From: Chrysomallon squamiferum
Lineage: Eukaryota; Mollusca; Gastropoda; Neomphalida; Peltospiridae
Direction: 5' to 3'
Length of the DNA stretch: 64,000 bases
Assembly (NCBI GenBank): GCA_012295275.1
Contig: CM022673.1
Location: 24,593,261-24,657,260 of the forward strand
Each line of letters opens with the position of its first letter. Position 1 is the stretch's first letter. The position numbers and the translations under genes were made by a program. Positions 13,672 to 27,546 of the stretch are shown one piece after another. Below the pieces are notes generated by a model. It did not search any database. It had not been told where the DNA came from and saw nothing but the letters and a program-made list of their open reading frames with translations.

Positions 13672-15667
13672 GTATGCATGTGTATGTATTGTACATTTGT
13701 GTGTGTTTATAAATATATATATATATATATATATGTCTGTTTATCTGTATGTATGTTTGTTATATAATGTATGTAAGTGTGTGTCTGTACATATGTATGT
13801 ATGTCTGTTATATAATGTATGTAAATGTATGTCTGTACATATGTATGTATGTTCATACATTACTAAATTTACTTACAGTGATGGTGGTTCAGACAGTTCT
13901 GTGTCTGATGGTCCTCCAGTTCAATTCCAGCATGCCATAACAAAAGTAAGTTACATACAAACAAACATATACGTAGTGCTATTAGTTTTATGTCCAGATT
14001 TTAATTTTACATTCTTCTTTGGAAATAATGTATTTTTTTTATACAGTGAACATTTATATGAAATAGAAGAAAACTAAAATGATGATTTGTTTCAGAAATG
14101 AAATAAATTACATGTAATATGAAGGACATGTTTAGTCCAAAAATAAAATAATAAATACCATCATTATCATCTCAGTCTGGTGTTTGGTGGATTTGTTTGA
14201 GTTTTCAACTTAAGCCAGAAGCTGGCTGCATCAAAGTCTTCAGTTTTTGTTGTCTTTCACTTGATGTCAGTAAACAATAGAATCTATTTAACCATGTTCT
14301 TAACTCAAATCTTTCATTAGCAACTTCTTGATTAAATACATCTCAATAATTTGGAGTTATATGAAGCAAAAATATATATAATTTTTAAAATGCTACTTTG
14401 ACCTAGCATCTTCTATTCAAAATCAGTTTTTAAAAGATCTTCATTTCTAAGATAACTTTAAAGTTATTCAAAAAGAGGAAACTATATTATTGTAGTTCCT
14501 GCTTTATTTTTTAATTTATTTTTATTGTTATTATTATCCTTTTTTTTTTTAAATCCTTGGAGATTACAAGCTCTATATAATTATTAATATTTTTAATGTG
14601 TATTGTTGTTGTATAAACTTTCATTCACACTACATATTCTTGTTAAAAATAGTTTTAAAAATGAAAAGGAAAAAGGACAAAATAAATGTGATTTGATAAT
14701 TAATGTTACATAACTATGACACTCTTTTTAACCTAAAATATTTTTCATCTTATTTCAAAGATTAAGCTACTGTATGAGTTACAGCCAATATATAACAATT
14801 TCTAGTACATTTATTAGAATGAAAAAGCTAATATCAATTTTTGATTCTCCTATAGCATTTTTACTTGTTATTTTTGAACCTGCAAACATCAAAACTAACA
14901 GTAGTAAAACACTGACATATTTAAATGTATTCTATTCAGAATTAATGAAAATGTATTCTTTATTTGATATTTCAGGATACAAGTCAAGTATGAATTTTTA
15001 AAATCTGTTTTCATTTATATTTGATCATATCAGAAGAAAAAAATTAATTTCACAAAAAACAAAACAAAATCATAACTGAATTACAGTATGTTAAAAAGCA
15101 ATGTTTATGCCTTTATGTTTTCTCAAGAAATAATATTTTATAAAAGTTAATCCCATATTTCAGTATTTAATTCCTTTTTCTTTGAAAAAAAATAAAATAA
15201 AAGTAAATGTTTTCAAATCAAACATTAAAATTTATTGCACTAATAAAGATATTCATTACTTTTATCCATACGAAAATTTATAATAAAAAAATTTACAAAT
15301 AAATTTTTATAATCTTTAACTAATCTGTTTTCAAAATCATTGCAAATGAGTTATACTAAATGTCATAATCTGTTTTCATAAAGTTACACAACATTGTAAA
15401 CTATATTACAAAACACTTTTTCACTAATAATTTTATTACAGTTGTCCTGAACTCAGAACATTGTTATAGTTTGTAAATCAATACCTTTTTGATCAGTGTT
15501 GTTAATTTTTATACATATAGCAAATACATATATTCTATTAATAGCTCTTAAAACAGTAACACAAAAGAGGGTCTCTTTTTCTTCAGCCACAGACATCTCT
15601 ACTTTTATTCCTTCATTTATTTATTTATTTATTTATTTATTTTATTTTATTTTATTTTTATTTTATT

Positions 15668-15713
<46 letters not shown>

Positions 15714-18700
15714 TTTTTTTTTTTATTTGTTATTTTATTTTTTATATTGGATTTTTTTGGAAATGAGAACATAACAGTATCACTACAAAAAAACACAATT
15801 AAAAATAAATACTTTAAAAAAATATTTTTACGTAGATTTAAAAATTTATGTATACCATTTTGAGTATTTCTGCAGATGATAAAATTAAGTGATTTCGTGA
15901 TTCAGGGTAGAAAAGCAATGCACTTCTCCAAGAGTGGACGTAGTAGTCATCGCTCGAAGCCACACACTCTGGTATACGTACTAACCAACGTGCTAGTGGC
16001 TTTATTCATTGCTTTGTCATCTGGAATTACTTCATTGCTAGCAAATGTTTGCCACAGTTCTTTGAAAAATGTGATTTCATTGATTATACAGATTATTCCA
16101 GACTGTATAATAACCACTGATGTTAATAATACTATGTGACCCTCTCCCATAAAAGGTACATAAGTAACGTTTGTTTCGAAAGTGAAAACAAAATGCAGTC
16201 TTTAAAATGATACAAATCTTTCATTGAATTATTTTAACTCAAAGTGAAATTATTGTTTTTTTTAAAGTTGATAAATGGCAGCCTAGCCATTTTGAAAAAT
16301 TATAATTTAAAGTTTTAAAGCTGGACTGTGTGGAGAGTATAGCAGTAGGGGTAAAATATTAAAATGGAATTTTCCAGACATGTTACTGACATCCAGATTG
16401 TGCATTCAGACATACTTTGTATATATGTATAGTGGAAATATCTCAAAGTTACAGAAGTGTAGTGTTAATACTTCTGTTAGTGTTGTAGCAGTGAACAGAA
16501 ACTGTTTGTAAATACTTGGGACCAGTGGATTACATTTCCAAAAAAAAAGTATTTCAGGCAAAGCATTTTCAAAAAAAATAAAATAAAATTAAATAAATAA
16601 ATAATTTATCACAGAAGCCAAAAATAAATAAATAAATAAAATTAATAATCCCTAAACATAGCTTTCATACACACTGAAATGTCTTGAGATGACAGTCACT
16701 TTCAGTGACTTGTGTACCTTTCATGGAAGTAGGTCACATTTGCATGTACATCTTAAATCAGTTAATAAGTTGAAGATTAGATTTCTATTTATTGACATTT
16801 TACTGAATTTTGTTTAATTATTATTATTATTTACAAAATTTCATAAAGAATCATTAATTTAATTACTTATTTCTTTCATTTACTTTGTTACTTGTAATGA
16901 GAAAAAAGATAGAAACTTACTTATTAATGTTACTGATAAGACACTTATAGTTTTACCTCCTCACATCAGCTTTAAAATTTTGATTTTGTTCTCACTACAA
17001 ACCACTACATCCACTACATCAACTATATCCACTACATCCAGTACATCAACTACATCAACTATATCCACTACATCAACTACATCCAGTACATCAACTACAT
17101 CCAGTACATCCACTACATCCACTACATCCACTACATCCACTACATCCAGTACATCAACTACATCCACTACATCCATACATCAACTACATCCACTACATCC
17201 AGTACATCCAGTACATCAACTACATCCACTATATCAACTATATCCACTACATCCACTACATCCACTACATCCAGTACATCAACTACATCCACTACATCCA
17301 TACATCAACTACATCCACTACATCCAGTACATCCAGTACATCAACTACATCCAGTACATCCAGTACATCAACTACATCCACTATATCAACTATATCCACT
17401 ACATCCACTACATCAACTACATCCAGTACATCAACTACATCCACTACTTCATGTAAATCCACTACATCAACTACATCCACTACATCAACTACATCCACTA
17501 TATCAACTATATCCACTACATCCACTACATCCACTACATCCAGTACATCAACTACATCAACTACATCCACTACATCCACTATATCCAAATCCACTACATC
17601 AACTACATCCACTACATCAGCTATATCCACTACATCCAGTACATCAACTACATCCACTATATCCAATACATCCAGTATATCAACTACATCCACTACATCA
17701 ACTACATCCACTACAGAAATTAATTTTATTAAGTATACAATTATGGATCTATATTATTTGGACCATAATCTTGTGAAGTCCAAAGACACTGTTATTTTGT
17801 TTATATTTTTGTTTCTAATAATTTTGAGTTCATATATAATTCCTGTATTTGCAACTCATTCATATTTTTCTGTTTGGAAACTGTTTTTAAATGACTAATT
17901 TTTAAACATTAAGATTTGTGAATCTGAAATTAATTTGGTTTTTATTTTAGTTGTTGTGGTATGAACACCAGTAACATGTTTATCTGTTTGTAATTAATCA
18001 GTGAACAAAGAGAATTAAAAACAAAAGAAGAAGAATTTTTATGTTCCTTAGCATTAATTATGTGTGTCCAAACTGCAGTTGTGATTATTACAGCTCTCTG
18101 CTGTTGTTTGTATACTGCCATTTTTAATATATGCATGTGTGTTTATATACATGTGTGTATATTCATCTGTGTGTGTGTGTATGTACATGATATTTGTGTT
18201 TGTGTGTACATGTTAGTTGTGTGTGTGTGTGCGTGCATAAAATGTCCTGTTTAAAAGGATTATAACACTTTGTAATCTTTTCTATGCAGTGTAATTGTGG
18301 TTTGTAATATATAAATCAGTAATCTGCAGAAATGAATTATTTGTAAGAAAAAGATAAATAATTAAATAGTGTATAATAATTGACAATTTCAATTTACAAA
18401 ATATATTTGTCATTCAGATATTCTAACTTTTTGAAATTTAAGTTGCATGAATTATTCTGCAGATACTAATATTTTAAATTCATTTAACAGGCCATCTTTG
18501 ATTAAGTGTTGTGGTCAAGATGTACCATCATGTATTTTTGATTTTTATAAGTGAAAATACGACTTTAAAAGAGGACAAAATAATAATAAATTAATATCAC
18601 ATGTGTAAGTTCAAAACAGCAAGCATGGTTATTAATTACTTGTTAAGTTGATCTTGTTTTAATTGCTTATTTAAAAAAAAAAAACACTGAGTTTACATTC

Positions 18701-20738
18701 TGCTGTTTTATAACTTCAGCCTGCAAAGAAGAAGAAGAAGTTGAAGTCTAAAAAAGAAAGAGACAAGCAGCTCATGTCAGAGAAAGAACAAAAGAAGGTA
18801 ATTTTTTTATTAATTTTACTCTTCATTTTTCACAACCTTGATATTTTTTTTTACTTTTTAATTCAACAATTTTGTTCTTCTTCTTCTACTTCTTTTTTTA
18901 AAATTTGTTTTGTTGTTGTTTTTCTTTAGTTAAAATTTTAAGCCTTAAACAGTCATGTTTTTTTAAATTAAATTTAAAGCTATGTTTTGTCCATTTTTCT
19001 TTGTAAAAAAAAATGTAAGTCTTGTCTGGTTGTATGATAAATTAATAAAACATAATCCAGCATTTAAACATAGTTGACACCTTTTTTATTATAAACACAG
19101 CTGAAGAGTGAAAAATAATGTCTTCTGTTTTGTAGGAAGCAGCTGATAAGAAATCAACAAATGGTGGAAATCAAAATTCACAAAACAAACAAGAAAAGGT
19201 TTGTAACAGTCTGTGATGTACACAAATTCTTCTGTCATTCACTTCACATTACTTTCTTTAAATACAGGGAAGATAAACAGTTCTCATTATCAGAATAAAA
19301 AATATTTAGCTAATGGAGATTCTGAAATAATTTGAAACACCATACTTATATATATATACACTTAAAACGATTAGTTTTCCAGAACAAAACAAAATAATTA
19401 ATATATATTATACCTTGGGAACAGATATAAAAAGGTCCTATGGTTAGTGAAATTCAGTGTAATATTTTAATTTCATATAATCTGTTATAGGTCAGTCTTA
19501 CAAAGTTATACAGTGTTACCACTTCCATTACTGAAAATGTTGAAACTGAAATCTGACATTCTTATTTCACATTAAAAAAATAATCTATGTTATAAATTAT
19601 TATTTAAAGTCATGTTATTACTTTCATTACTAGAATTAGTGAAGCATATCATTTAAAAAATAATTTGTTATAGGTTCATTATAGAAATACATTATTAATA
19701 GTTCAGTTACTACAGGTTGTGAAACTTAAACTTCAGGTTTTTATTTCACATTATACAGAAATAATCTTTGGTTAAACAAAGTCATATATAGTTGCAACTA
19801 TTACTACATTAAATGAATCTCATATTGACATCTGGGTTCTGTGTAAAAGAAATAAACTGTTATAGATTTGTCATGCATTGTTACTACAGTTAGTGAAACT
19901 CAAACTTGACATTACAGAAACAGCTATGTCATGAATTTGTTATACTTATCATCAATCGTCATAAATTTACAAGCCATACATTGAAACTACTTCCTTTGCT
20001 AAAACTAGAAACTCAAAACATTACAGAAACAAATTTGACCGTTAATTTCAAATTTGACACTTTAATTTCACATTACAGAAATAATCTATATTATTACTTC
20101 TCCTGTTCCTACAATTAGTGAAACTCAAATTTTACATTTTGATTTCACATAACAACAATGTAGCCTGTTCATCACACAAGCATGGATTGCTCATACTTCT
20201 GTTACTGCTCACCTTCTTACAGTTTTAACTAAGACACCCAGCATTTCATTCTTATGCTATTTTCTGTACACTCTTCCTCTGTTTAGCATTGCATGAGCAT
20301 GATGCATTGTTATTTCTAGTTGGCACCTGCACCTCTTCGGTACTCATCTTCCACTCCAAAGCGACCCAGATCGCACGATGATCGAACAAATAACGGAATT
20401 CCTATATTTGCTCAAGAACGCATAGAGGAACGGCACCAAAAGAGGGTAATTAATGACTTTAGTTAATTATTTAATTAATTTCATGACAGGTGAGTCAGAG
20501 GAGAAGACATTTCTGAACTGCTTTGCACATATTTAATTTAAAAAAAAAAAGAGAGAATAAAAATAAAACATTTTAAATTTCATTGTTCTGTTTGCTATTA
20601 TATTTTATTTATTAATGATTAGTCTAAGAAACTTGACTGTTAATATAATTTTTTTTTCCCTAAATGAGTTTTGGTGTGTATATGCTAATCTATATGTATG
20701 CTTGTGTGTGTATGAGTGCACATGCATGCATGCATGTT

Positions 20739-20769
<31 letters not shown>

Positions 20770-23071
20770 GTATTCTATATATACATATCTTTATCCAGAA
20801 ATTAGATCAGTGTTAATTAAAGTTTAATAGTGAAACAGTTTCCCTGGTTTAAATCATGGTGATGGTGTGTTTTATGTAATCTTGACTTTAGGTTTTAAGC
20901 GCTGACTCTCGTATTAGGAGACTTTGTACAGTGAAGGTGAGATTCGGAACAAACCTGTAAATGTTGTTTATTCCTGACTTACTTTCAACCTCTACGCTGT
21001 AACTTCCTCAGCCTCTGTTTCAGTACCTGTAATAAAAACCTGGACATGTAATCTGCTTGGTGTGTGTTACCTGCTTCTTTCCTGTTAACCATTTTGTTTT
21101 ATTTAAAAACCTCAGTCAGTTATCTCTTTGTACAGTTTTCATGTTGACTTGTAAACCTAAATGTTTCAGGAGATGTGTTTTGTATATGATTTATAATGAT
21201 TATTATTACTGTTGTTGTTGTTGTTGTTATTGTCATTGTTACTGTTATTGTTACTATTGTTGTTATTGTTTTCATTATTTTATTTTTTATTTTTAAAAAA
21301 TTTCGTTTTCAGTGGGTTTTTGTTTTTTTGAGGGGTTTTGTTTTGTTTTGGGCATCTTTTTATAAAAATTTCTTTTTCTTTTATTTTTCTTTTTTATTTT
21401 GTTTTTATTTTTTTTACTTTTTTTATTTTTATTTTTATTTATTTTTTTGTTATTTTGTTTCAGAGATTTGAAAACAAGAACTCCATATTAAATGAAATCA
21501 AAAATAATTATTTAACTAATTATGTGGTTAAAAGTGTTAGTTTAATCTATTTCTAGGTTAAAATGATGTTAGCAAACATCAGGTGTTGTCAGTGTCTGTG
21601 TATGTGCTTATTCCTAAACATAGAGGCTAGTCATGTCTCTCTTTAACATTCAAGTGTGTTCTTCTTACCAGTCTCATAACTTAATACTTGGCTCAGAAGC
21701 ACAACTGACATTAATTTCTTCTTTATTGCAATTTACTGTTTCTATTCTTTGTACATACAATACCAATTCTGTAAGTTTTTTACCATTTTCCATCCGTTTG
21801 TTGTATCTTTGTTGTTGAGTAGGAGATAATGTCTTACACAGGTTCATGTGTTTTTTGTTCAGTTGATTTATTCCAAATTGTACGGTTATAAAAGCACATT
21901 TTAATGTTTTTCAATTAATTTATTTATTTATTTATTTTATTTTATTTTATTTTATTTTATTTTATTTTATTTTATTTTATTTATTTTATTTTATTTTTTT
22001 ATATTTAATTAAAAAAAAACTATATTGTAAATTTATAACAGAGGCTAAAACAATATATTTTCAGTAATATTATATCACAGATTTTATAGTCTTATTTCTG
22101 GAAATATCAAAGTTGTAGAAATTAACAACAAATAATATTCAAAACATTGTATTTTATTATCTTGTTTCCAATGATGTTTTACTTATGGTGTTTTTTTTTC
22201 ATTCTTTTTCTTACTTTACTTATTTACTTACTTATTTAAGTTTGCTACATATTTATAGTTTTCATTTCTTTTTCTTTATATATATATATATTTATTTATT
22301 TATTAATTTATAGCTATTATCAATTAATTTGTTTTTAATTCTAAACATTTTAATTTTAATATGGAATCACATATGAGTATTTCACTGTGATTTCCAAGCT
22401 GACAGTTTGATCATGAATTCAGTGCAGCAGCAGTGAACAGAATTACCTTTCCAGTTAAGGAAAACCTCAAAGAATTAAGTTACAGAATTATTAAAAATGT
22501 AATTTTCTTTTCAGACTGAATATTTAGAAGCACTCACAGAAGCATATTTGAAAAATGGAATCCCATTGGTCACTGAACAAGGTATCTGTTTTGTTTTGTT
22601 TTGTTTTAAAATGAAAATTTAAGTATCTTTTTGTTTGACATGTTCCCACTATTGCGAAAGATGGAGAGAATGAACACATTTCATTATTCAGATAATTATA
22701 CAACTATTCTGTCACAGAATTTGCATAGTTACTATGTTAATATTTATTAAGTGAGTTTTAAATGGATTTGGTGTCATTTAGGTAAAGTTAAGAGGATTTG
22801 TAGATTATGTGTTTGTCTTTGTTTTCTTGTTTCTTGTTAACATAATTTGAAATATGTCCATATAACCATTTATTTTTCAGTTTTCTTTGTTAGTTATAAA
22901 TACAGAATTTGAATGAATAAATTAACATCTTTTGTAGGCAAGTAAATTGTATGTGAAAATACATTATAATTATATATAGCATTGCTGATGCAGTTGAAAT
23001 GTTGAACCTGTTATATTGTCTGGTCTGTTATAGTCATTTATTAAAAACAATCATACTGTAACACACACAGT

Positions 23072-23102
<31 letters not shown>

Positions 23103-24371
23103 ATATATAAAAATGTAAACAGACACAAACACACACATGCACACGTACACTGTTATATATAAACACACACACACACATAGATACACCCAGAACATACACA
23201 TACCAGTAAGACTTCATTTTTAACAACACTTATACATTCAAATTTAAAGTCAAAATCAGAAAGTTTTGTCAATAATCTTTGTTTTCTGTACATGATCTAC
23301 TTCAGACTGTGACTCTCTTTCTGTATATTAATGTCATCTGAGTCAAACAGTATTTATCAACATACATCAGAAATATCTTTGTTCTTTTTCAGTTTTTCGT
23401 CTGCATGCTCACAGTAAATAGCTCATTTATGTGTTATTATATGAACAGAAACTGTTCTGCCTGAGCACTGTCACAGCTTTGATATGTGTATTGCTTACTA
23501 GGCTGTCACAGCAGCTGCAGTAGTATGAGAATGTCGATGTGTGTATGTGACCAGTCACAGTGAAGAGTAGGCAGAAAGTCCACACTAAAGAGTTTATTCA
23601 TGAAATCATCTAGTAATTAAATATGTCACGTTTTATAAAATAATTCACAGCTAAAAGTTGGCTTGCAGTTACAGTAATTGTAACTAGTGATGTTTTTTAA
23701 TCACTCCATTAGATCAGCAAGAACAGCTCATTCATTTGTTTCCTTTGAGAATACAATACTTTATCTCAATCAAAAATATGCATAGTTAAGTCTAGAAAGA
23801 ATTGATACACTACTACAGTAAGAACAATATGAGTTTCTTAAGAATTTATCAGTGCTTCATGCACGTATCATATTCATGCTTTAAATGTACCTTTTTTCGT
23901 GTCTTGTCTTCTTACCTCCCTGTGGTAAATGAAAAATGATAAATTCTTTTAAACTTCACAATTTTAAATCTGCTCTGTGTAACTGAACTGGTCACATACA
24001 TCTGTGTGAGTGTGTGGTGGGTTATATATGTACCTGGGTGAGTGAGTGAGGGCAGGTGAATGCGAAAATGTTTTAATTATCCAGATGTTTTGTATGACGT
24101 CAGGTGATCAGCTGATGTTATCAATTATTGTTATATATTAATAATGATTTTTGTTTTATGAAAATTTGATTTAAAAAAATGTTTGATAATAAATCAATGT
24201 TGCTGTTGTAGAGACCAAATAATACATTTGTTTACATTAAATATTAAAACAATAATAATAAATCTTCATATGTTACAGAGTATAGTAGGTCTTGACTCAT
24301 GTTTTTTTTCCATTTAGGCTAGAGTTAATTAATTTATATATTTTATTTATTCATTTATTTATTTATTTATT

Positions 24372-24434
<63 letters not shown>

Positions 24435-26067
24435 TGCTTTAAATTAATTCTTACAGTAGGTAATCACCTTTAACTACAATATAAATAAACAGTTCATTGT
24501 TTTGTGAGTTTATAAGATAAGAAGAGTGTATAAAGAGTGTATGACATCAGCAGAGAGAGAGTGTATGACATTTGTGTGACGTTACCCAGAGCTTGTAGCT
24601 TGTTCCTGTCTCCACAGTTCCCCATCTGCGATACTCCGGCAACAGTCAGGCCTTCCCCAACATGCCTCTCTGTCCTCACCACGAACAAACCTTCTCTGCA
24701 CAGAGCATCGCATGTCAGCTGCAAAACATGCAGTACGGAGGTAACTGTTTTTTTGTTGTTTCTCTTCGGGTGGGGCTGCTGTGCTGTGTTTGACTAACCC
24801 TTGTGTGACGTTTTGGAGCTTCACCGAGCTTCTGTTTGTTACTAACATGTCTTACTGTGGTTGGTGGTGGTGGTGGTGGTGGTGGGAACGTGTGTGTGTG
24901 TTTCTGTTTTAATGTCGAAGTAGATGATGTCGGTAGTCGATGCACCTTTCCGTTTTAATATTTCTGATTTGTTTATGGTTTTGTGGGTGAAATAATGTGA
25001 AATGAAATGAAATTGTTTTATTTGAAATTTTATATTTTTATTTTTTTATTTTTTGTTATATTGTTTTAATATATTTGAATATTTTTGTAATTATTATATT
25101 TCAAGAAGAATGTGAAAATCTATCCAGATGTGTGTTACATGCTAAATGATTTAATTATATTCCATTTTCAAAATTTATTATAAAATTATTTATTTATATT
25201 TTTGAAAAATTCTATTATTATTATTAATTTTTCTTGTATTTTGTTTGTTTTATTCATAGTTCTTCATATTATTATTTTTTCAATGTTTCACTTACACAAT
25301 TAAACTTTATAGTATGTTAACACAAATATTCATCATTTTGCATCTCTATGGAACATAGCTTCAAGTAAAATCTTGTTGTAATTTTTTCTTTCTTGTTTTT
25401 TCTTTCTTTTTTTTTTACATAATTTAATATAAAAATTATTAAACAGCACATTATTTCTCAATCACTTCAGTTACATTGTGAGAATTCTTTAATGAAGACA
25501 CACAAAGTAATGTAGCATATTTTTAACTCAAAAGGAGTAGAATTTGATATCATTTCTATGAGTTTAATTTGTTTCTGAGGTCATATCATTTATTCAGACT
25601 CAAGGAAAATGTTATAAATATTTAGCATAAATAATAATTTGGTAAAAAAATAAAAAATTAAATTCAGTGAGTAATTAGTTATTACTGTTTGCTCTGTCCC
25701 TTTGTCCTTTACCCAATGCTGAGTTGAGGTGTAGCTGTGATTGTTCAAACCATTGTATTGTAGCTGTGATTGTTCAAACCATTGTATTGTAGCTGTGATT
25801 GTTCAAACCATTGCATTGTATCTGTTAGAATCTTCAGCTTGCTTGCTAGGCCTTTTAATGATCCTTAATATTTTATTTCAATATTTATTTAAAAATTGTA
25901 TTTATTTATTTATTTATTTATTTATTTTTCTTTATTTTATTATTCTTTTTATTGTTGTAGATATAATTAAATCAGTTATTAGTATGTTTTTATTATTCTG
26001 TCAATATTACTTTGTGTCCAATTCTTTATCTGAATATCATTTTAAATCAACTATTTGTTTGTTCAAA

Positions 26068-26102
<35 letters not shown>

Positions 26103-27490
26103 TAATAAAAATAATAATAATGATAATGGTAATAATAATAATAATACTAATCGTAATAATAATAATGATAATAATAATAATGGCAATAATAAAGGAAAAT
26201 GATGTGAATAAGAATAATAACATATAAAACAAAACTACACATTTCAGAAAACTGAAGTTATGTTCAACTGAGACATTTCACCTGTTTAACGTTTGCTTTT
26301 GTTTTATTGTCTGTGTTTACTAGTGTTAACAAAAACACACAGTAACAATATTTTATACTTTATGAATGTATTATCGTGTAAGCTGTAATGACAAGCAGGT
26401 TTACAACAGGATTGTGATGTTATGTACAGCAGTTGTATGTTCTACTTAGAATCAGTTCCGGTGTCAAACCCCGAGTTTAAGGGTGGCAGGTTAAAGAAAC
26501 TGAAGGACAAACGACAACAAGACAAAGACTTGGCCCCTGTCACATCCACACCACTGGGTATTATAACCTGAGTCAGCAGCAGAACCCATCTAACACTGTC
26601 CTAGATAAATCTACATCTCTCGCTGCACACTGACACATCTAACTCTGCCAAAAACAGTCTCACATACTCAGTGTCCAGCTTTAGTGTCCTTCATGTCCAG
26701 TCTGCTTACTCCACCTGGTCTCAGAGCTTTGGACAGTGATGAGTTTTAGCTCACAGTGACTAACACTGAAATATCTGATGTCATCTTACTGTCTTAAAAA
26801 AGAATATTTTTAACAATGCTTTTTCAAGCAAAGTGTATATGCAAAGGGTAGGTGATTATTCTATTTATTTTAAATTCAAGATTTAAGGTCCGTTCCTTTA
26901 TGCAAAACTGAATATTCTTATATAAAAACAGAGCCAAAAATAGAGATATTCATTTATGAAATAATCATGGAACTTCTGAATATTTCATTTTATTTTTTCA
27001 GTGTGAAAACCTCTACATCTAACATAAGAAACATCAATGTCAGAACAAGCTATTAAAGTTAAATATTCCTTGTTTCACAAAAACGTATCAGTTAAACTTT
27101 ACAGACATCTGTAATGTTAAAAATGTGACTGACATTTTTTGGGATGACACTGAGTATGTGTGACATAAGCCTTGCTTACAACATTCTCAAAATAACAAAA
27201 TAGATTCTGAGTATATACGAGATATTTACAAACCACTTTGTCAAACACAGTTTTAGAAAACATAGGCTTACATTTGTTATTTATTAGCTGTAACTGATAC
27301 TTGGTAATGAAAAAGAATAGTATTTCTTTCTCTGTATATATATATTTATATACTGTATATAATGTGTATATTGTAAGTATTAGTTGTTATTTAATCATTG
27401 TCTTTTTATTGTTCTTTATTGCTTCTCTTCTCAGCTTTTTGACATCACACACTTCTTTATTTGTGTTTCTATAATTATTATCTTTTAATA

Positions 27491-27546
<56 letters not shown>

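Noticed and set aside
16961-17711. Long open frames rich in Thr/Ser (+) or Asp/Val (-)
   Set aside because: Nonamer repeat open in all frames; not connected in phase to neighbouring carboxypeptidase exons.
24494-24945. Overlapping open frames on both strands near the exon at 24618
   Set aside because: Shadows of the real exon 24618-24740, which fits the carboxypeptidase by phase and splice sites.
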